Assembly (NCBI RefSeq): GCF_000314735.2
Contig: NZ_KB375270.1
Span: forward strand, 744,001-808,000
DNA: 64,000 nucleotides
From: Afipia felis ATCC 53690
GTDB lineage: Bacteria > Pseudomonadota > Alphaproteobacteria > Rhizobiales > Xanthobacteraceae
Direction: 5' to 3'
The position numbers and the translations under genes are program-made. Every line of letters starts with the position of its first letter. Position 1 is the stretch's first letter. Under the pieces are notes generated by a model. That model searched no databases, was not told the origin of the DNA, and saw only the letters and a program-made list of their open reading frames with translations. Of this stretch, positions 60,149-64,000 are shown one piece after another.

Positions 60149-62258
60149 GGAGTCCCGCCTGTATGTCATGGAGGCTGGCATAGCGTCCATTGGTTCGCAT
60201 CAGTTCGTCATGCGTTCCATCTTCGATCAGACGTCCCCGCTCGAGCGTGAGGATGCGGTCGGCACGACGGACCGTCGAAAGGCGGTGAGCGATAACGATG
60301 GCCGTGCGACGCTCGCAGATGCGGCGCATGTTGTATTGGATGATCCGCTCGCTCTCGTAGTCGAGCGCGCTTGTCGCTTCGTCGAAGATCAGGATGCGCG
60401 GGTCGGTGACGAGAGCACGGGCAATCGCGATCCGCTGCCGTTGCCCGCCAGACAGGCTACAGCCGCGTTCGCCGACCAGCGTGTCGTAGCCTTCGGGAAG
60501 CTGGAGAATGAATTCATGTGCGCCGGCAAGTGTTGCCGCGTGAATAACCTGATCCATTGGCATGGCCGGATCCGCGAGCGCTATATTTTCGCGGACGGAG
60601 CGATTGAACAGCATGTCTTCCTGTAGAACGACGCCAACCTGGCGGCGTAACCAGGCCGTGTCGACCATGGTGAGGTCGACGCCGTCCACGAGCACGCGTC
60701 CGCTTTCCGGCACGTATAGGCGCTGGATCAGCTTGGCGAGTGTGCTCTTGCCTGATCCGGAAGGTCCGACGATTCCGACGACCTGACCGGCGGGTATGTG
60801 GAACTGCACGTCGTGCAGGATCGTCGGTCCGTCGATGCGATAATGGAAGTCGACATGCTCGAAGGTGATCTCACCGCGGATTGGCGGGAGCGCGGCCCGA
60901 TGGGGTGTGCCCGACGTTTCCGGGCGAGTATTCAGAATGTCGCCCAGCCGTTCGATCGAGAGGCGGGCCTGATGGAAGTCCTGCCAGACCTGGGCGAGGC
61001 GGAGCACGGGTACGTTGACCCGGCTCGCAAGCATGTTGAAGGCCACAAGCTCGCCGACGGTCAGATTGCCTTCGATGACAAGCTTGGCGCCCAGAAACAG
61101 GACAGCGGCTGTGACGAGCTTGCTAATGCACTGAACTGCCTGGCTCGCCATATTGCCGAGGTTCAGCACGCGAAAGCTTGCAGAGACGTAACTTGCGAGT
61201 TGCTCCTCCCAATGGCGCTGCATCTGGGGTTCAACGGCCATCGCCTTCAGCGTTTCCATGCCGACGATGCTTTCCACCAGAAAAGCCTGGTTCTCGGCAC
61301 CGCGCTTGAATTTTTCGTCGAGTTCGCGGCGAAATAGCGGTGTCGCAGCGGCCGAGATCGCGAGGTAGAACGGAAAAGCGCCGAGCACGATCCAAGTCAG
61401 CAGCGGAGAATAGACGAACATCACGATTAGAAAGATGCACGTGAAAGCGAGATCGATAATCAGGGAGAGCGCCGAGCCCGTGAGGAAGTTACGGATATTC
61501 TCGAGCTCGCGAACGCGCGCGACAGAATCGCCGGCTCGGCGATTCTGGAAATAGGCGAGTGGCAGAGAGATCAGGTGCCGGAACAGCCGGGCGCCGAGTT
61601 CGACATCGATTCTGTTGGTGGTGTGGGCAAACAGATAAGTGCGTAGCGTGCCGAGGATTCCTTCAAACATTGCGATCGTCACAAGGCCGATGACGAGGAC
61701 CTCGAGTGTGTCGATACCGCGGTGAACCAGTACCTTATCAATCACGACTTGGAAGAATAGCGGCGTGACGAGGGAGAATATTTGCAGGAAGAATGAGGCG
61801 ACGAGCACTTCGCCCAGAAGGCCGCGATATTTCCGGACGGCGCCGAGAAACCAAGTGATGTCGAAGCGCCTCGACAGATCGGACAGTGTCGCGCGGCGCG
61901 CCATCAAAACCAGGCGGCCATCCCAGAGTTCTTCGAATACAGCCTTGCTCATGACCTCCGGCCGTAGCCCTGGCGGACGTTGGACAAGGACCTTGTCATC
62001 GCAAGCGCTGCCGACGATCAGGAAGCTGCCGTCGGCGAGCGACGCGATGGCGGGAAGGGGTGTTCGTGCCAAGCGTGTCCAGTTCGTCTTGATGCTCCGT
62101 GTTTTGAGGCCAAGATTTCGGGCGCAGCGCAGCATCTCCGTGATGCCGACGTCATCTGTTCCGATACGATGCCGAATTTGTTCGGCCTCGGCGGCAACGC
62201 CGTTCATCCGAAGCAGCAGAACGAGAGCTAGAATTCCTGAATCGTTTTGTGGGGTCAT
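60060..62258 (-). CDS. Type I secretion ABC exporter with C39-like domain (HlyB/RtxB type)
   Basis: A 732-residue inner-membrane ABC exporter. The N-terminal 130 residues are a peptidase-C39-like domain without the catalytic Cys (QNDSGILALVLLLRMNGVAA), so it would bind the substrate, not cut it. Then come six TM helices and an ATPase domain: Walker A GPSGSGKSTLAKLI, signature LSGGQRQRIAIARAL, Walker B RILIFDEATSALD and the H-loop AHRLSTVRRAD. It is the first gene of the pair with the HlyD gene. The likely substrate is the surface protein upstream at 62344. Confidence 0.95.
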   Translation of the reverse strand: MTPQNDSGILALVLLLRMNGVAAEAEQIRHRIGTDDVGITEMLRCARNLGLKTRSIKTNWTRLARTPLPAIASLADGSFLIVGSACDDKVLVQRPPGLRPEVMSKAVFEELWDGRLVLMARRATLSDLSRRFDITWFLGAVRKYRGLLGEVLVASFFLQIFSLVTPLFFQVVIDKVLVHRGIDTLEVLVIGLVTIAMFEGILGTLRTYLFAHTTNRIDVELGARLFRHLISLPLAYFQNRRAGDSVARVRELENIRNFLTGSALSLIIDLAFTCIFLIVMFVYSPLLTWIVLGAFPFYLAISAAATPLFRRELDEKFKRGAENQAFLVESIVGMETLKAMAVEPQMQRHWEEQLASYVSASFRVLNLGNMASQAVQCISKLVTAAVLFLGAKLVIEGNLTVGELVAFNMLASRVNVPVLRLAQVWQDFHQARLSIERLGDILNTRPETSGTPHRAALPPIRGEITFEHVDFHYRIDGPTILHDVQFHIPAGQVVGIVGPSGSGKSTLAKLIQRLYVPESGRVLVDGVDLTMVDTAWLRRQVGVVLQEDMLFNRSVRENIALADPAMPMDQVIHAATLAGAHEFILQLPEGYDTLVGERGCSLSGGQRQRIAIARALVTDPRILIFDEATSALDYESERIIQYNMRRICERRTAIVIAHRLSTVRRADRILTLERGRLIEDGTHDELMRTNGRYASLHDIQAGLHDLRQKNYTVPGTTDILSPLRDGVPTGSA

Positions 62259-62343
62259 TCGCAGACATCCCGGTTTCAGGCTAGGAAATTCAAACTGGCC
62301 ATCTCATGTCGTCGGATGCGGTTTGTCTGTTCTTTCTGCAGCG

Positions 62344-64000
62344 TCAAGCATGGTGGGAGGTGGCCAGAAATGGAAATCCTTCAAACTCGAAATGACTTGA
62401 TGGCGAATGGCCGGCCGAGCCGAATCCATTGCTGTTAGTTTCGTGAAATCCGGTGGCCATGTACTGCTCCATCAGGGCCGTGAGATGCTGGAATGAAGAA
62501 CTGTGCTGATTCCAGTTATTCCAGATCATAGCGGGGGTCGCCGGAGGGTCTGTAACGGTGATCGTCTGAGGCGCCGACGTCGCGGATTCTCCGGCTGTCG
62601 TATTGCTCGCGGTGATGGTCAGCGTATTCACCGGATGGTCTGTGCCACCGTAGGTGGATTGCAGTGACAGGCCACTATTGACCTCCGCTGCCGTCAACGT
62701 GACAGAGCTGCCGCTGAAAGTTTTCTTATCGAGCGTGTCGGTGATTGTCTCATAGCTTGCCAGCCCGCCGATCGCGACGGTGACCGTGTCGTCGGCATCG
62801 AACCCAGTGACGTTCACTGGGAGTGCCACCGATCCCCCGGCATTCACCGTCAAAGCGGTGCTGCCGAGCGTAAGCGTAGGGGTCTCCAGCGATGGCTGGA
62901 TGCTGATTTCGGTGACGGACGTTTGCCACCAGCCATTCGCGATATACTCGTTCGAAACCCAGAATCCATGGGCGTTGTTCGGATCGGCGATTGTGGTCGA
63001 ATTAATGCCCCAGCGCTGAACGCTGGATCCGTTACCCGAGTTGAAGAAGCCGGAACTCGCCTGATACAGGATCGGCGCGCTGAAGGCGCCCGCGCTGTTG
63101 CCCGCCGACTGGTAGACATAGTAATCCGAGGGATACATGTTCGGACCGCTGGCGGTGAAGTTGATGAGGACATCACCGGCGCCATCCACGGCGATTGAGC
63201 CGTTGAAGGTGGCGACATTGGTGCCAAGTGAAGCGCCCGAGATGTCGCCTTGCGCCACCAGCGTCGGACTGTTTGGATTGCTGACGTCGATCTTGAACCA
63301 GTGAACCAGCGGGACACTCGACCCGACCGGCTTTTCTTCGGTGATGCCGTAGAGAAAGCCGTTGGAATAGGCGAGATTCTGAACGCGTTTGTCCGTCGCA
63401 TCCAAAAGCAGGCTCGTTCCAAGCTGCTGTGCGGTGTAAGAGCCACCTTGATCGATGTTGCCAAGTCCAATCGTGCTCACCGGTCCGAACGTCTTGGTCG
63501 CCACGTTGTAGACCTGCAGGGTCACGACGATCTGGCCGCCGGTGGAATAGCTGCTTGCGTAATAGGTGTTGCCGTTGTCGCCGGCCACGACGCGATAGAT
63601 GCCCTGGTTCGGGGAGGTCACTTCACTCGCCGTAACCGTCATCGTTCCGCCGTTGTAGATGCCGCCGCCTGCGCCTGCGATATCGCCGATGACCCACACG
63701 GCAGTTCCCTGCCAGCCGCCACCACTGACATTATACTGCGGCGCGGTGATATAGATGTTGGAGCCGTCGACGGAAACCACGGGTGTATCCGAACTTGTCA
63801 AACTTCCATTGAGGGTGAGCGAGGTGTTCAGCGAGGCAAAATACCAGCCATCGTTCGGGTTGGAGTCCTTTGAAACCGCTATATCGATATTGCTGACCGT
63901 GCCATTGGAGCCGATGTTGTCCATGGTGACGATGTAGCGGCCGTTCACGCTGTCGTAGACGGCGCGCGGGTCGAACAGGGCATTCGTCGCCGTTGATCCG
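62344..64000 (-). CDS. Large secreted surface protein (probable type I substrate), 5' end outside window
   Basis: At least 551 residues, open at the right edge: the frame continues through FDPRAVYDSVNGRYIVTMDN to position 64000. It is Gly/Ser/Thr/Asn rich and beta-rich, with no Cys in the visible part. A propeller- or lectin-like region comes first (NDGWYFASLNTSLTLNG and following). An Ig-like/cadherin-like repeat lies near the C-terminus (LTVNAGGSVALPVNVTGFDA; ASNTTAGESATSAPQTITVT). The last 60 residues, ending SSHFEFEGFPFLATSHHA, lack charged clusters and fit a type I secretion signal. It is next to the exporter pair. Confidence 0.8.
   Translation of the reverse strand, partial: GSTATNALFDPRAVYDSVNGRYIVTMDNIGSNGTVSNIDIAVSKDSNPNDGWYFASLNTSLTLNGSLTSSDTPVVSVDGSNIYITAPQYNVSGGGWQGTAVWVIGDIAGAGGGIYNGGTMTVTASEVTSPNQGIYRVVAGDNGNTYYASSYSTGGQIVVTLQVYNVATKTFGPVSTIGLGNIDQGGSYTAQQLGTSLLLDATDKRVQNLAYSNGFLYGITEEKPVGSSVPLVHWFKIDVSNPNSPTLVAQGDISGASLGTNVATFNGSIAVDGAGDVLINFTASGPNMYPSDYYVYQSAGNSAGAFSAPILYQASSGFFNSGNGSSVQRWGINSTTIADPNNAHGFWVSNEYIANGWWQTSVTEISIQPSLETPTLTLGSTALTVNAGGSVALPVNVTGFDADDTVTVAIGGLASYETITDTLDKKTFSGSSVTLTAAEVNSGLSLQSTYGGTDHPVNTLTITASNTTAGESATSAPQTITVTDPPATPAMIWNNWNQHSSSFQHLTALMEQYMATGFHETNSNGFGSAGHSPSSHFEFEGFPFLATSHHA

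Overview
The window looks like a chromosomal segment of an alphaproteobacterium of the Bradyrhizobium/Afipia/Rhodopseudomonas group (Nitrobacteraceae). This is inferred from the high-GC codon use, the core gene order rlpA - D,D-carboxypeptidase - tmk - holB - metG - tatD - MBL hydrolase, the tctCBA transporter, and an ExoP/ExoF-style exopolysaccharide locus. No database search was possible, so the genus is not certain.

Layout. (1) 1-9987: a cation diffusion facilitator exporter (cut by the left edge), divergent from an RND efflux pair, then a three-gene Fbp-type ABC importer. (2) 10006-17879: a mixed block with a SAM methyltransferase, a small helix-fold gene broken by an in-frame TAG, a small secreted protein, a zinc-knuckle protein with a possible clamp-like N-terminus, a TauE/SafE-DUF1634 pair facing a Crp/Fnr regulator across two palindromes, a tripartite tricarboxylate transporter tctCBA, and a PhnA-like protein. 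(3) 17897-35025: tRNA-Ser(UGA) and a 17 kb integrated element bounded by a perfect 39-bp direct repeat. (4) 35050-42977: core genes. (5) 42990-58696: an exopolysaccharide locus with two divergent LuxR-type regulators at its centre. (6) 58730-64000: a type I secretion exporter pair and a large secreted surface protein (cut by the right edge).

The integrated element is the most unusual part. It has a tyrosine integrase in an operon with a small putative regulator, a palindrome-rich control region, an excisionase-like gene and a replication-type winged-helix protein. It also has a ClpP-like prohead protease, an HK97-fold capsid, a tape-measure protein and a beta-helix tail protein. I see no terminase, portal, head-tail connector, baseplate or lysis gene. 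It is therefore either a decayed prophage or a satellite-like element that depends on a helper. Its right half holds cargo: a polysaccharide pyruvyl transferase, a fusion of a DUF579 (plant xylan methyltransferase-like) domain with a GT-A glycosyltransferase, a membrane-anchored GAF protein coupled to a 64-residue protein, and several orphan genes. The att repeat is the 5' half of the tRNA, so integration has separated the tRNA from its probable promoter. That promoter now points into the element, along the strand of most of the cargo genes.

How the genes may work together (inference). The exopolysaccharide locus contains the usual parts of a Wzx/Wzy-type pathway: glycosyltransferase, polymerase, flippase, co-polymerase/tyrosine kinase and export protein. 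It also contains an asparagine-synthase-like amidotransferase and two P-loop kinases, one fused to a nucleotidyltransferase. The adjacent type I system probably exports the surface protein at the right edge, giving a combined matrix and adhesin island. The element's sugar-modifying cargo could alter the same surface polysaccharide, as in lysogenic conversion.
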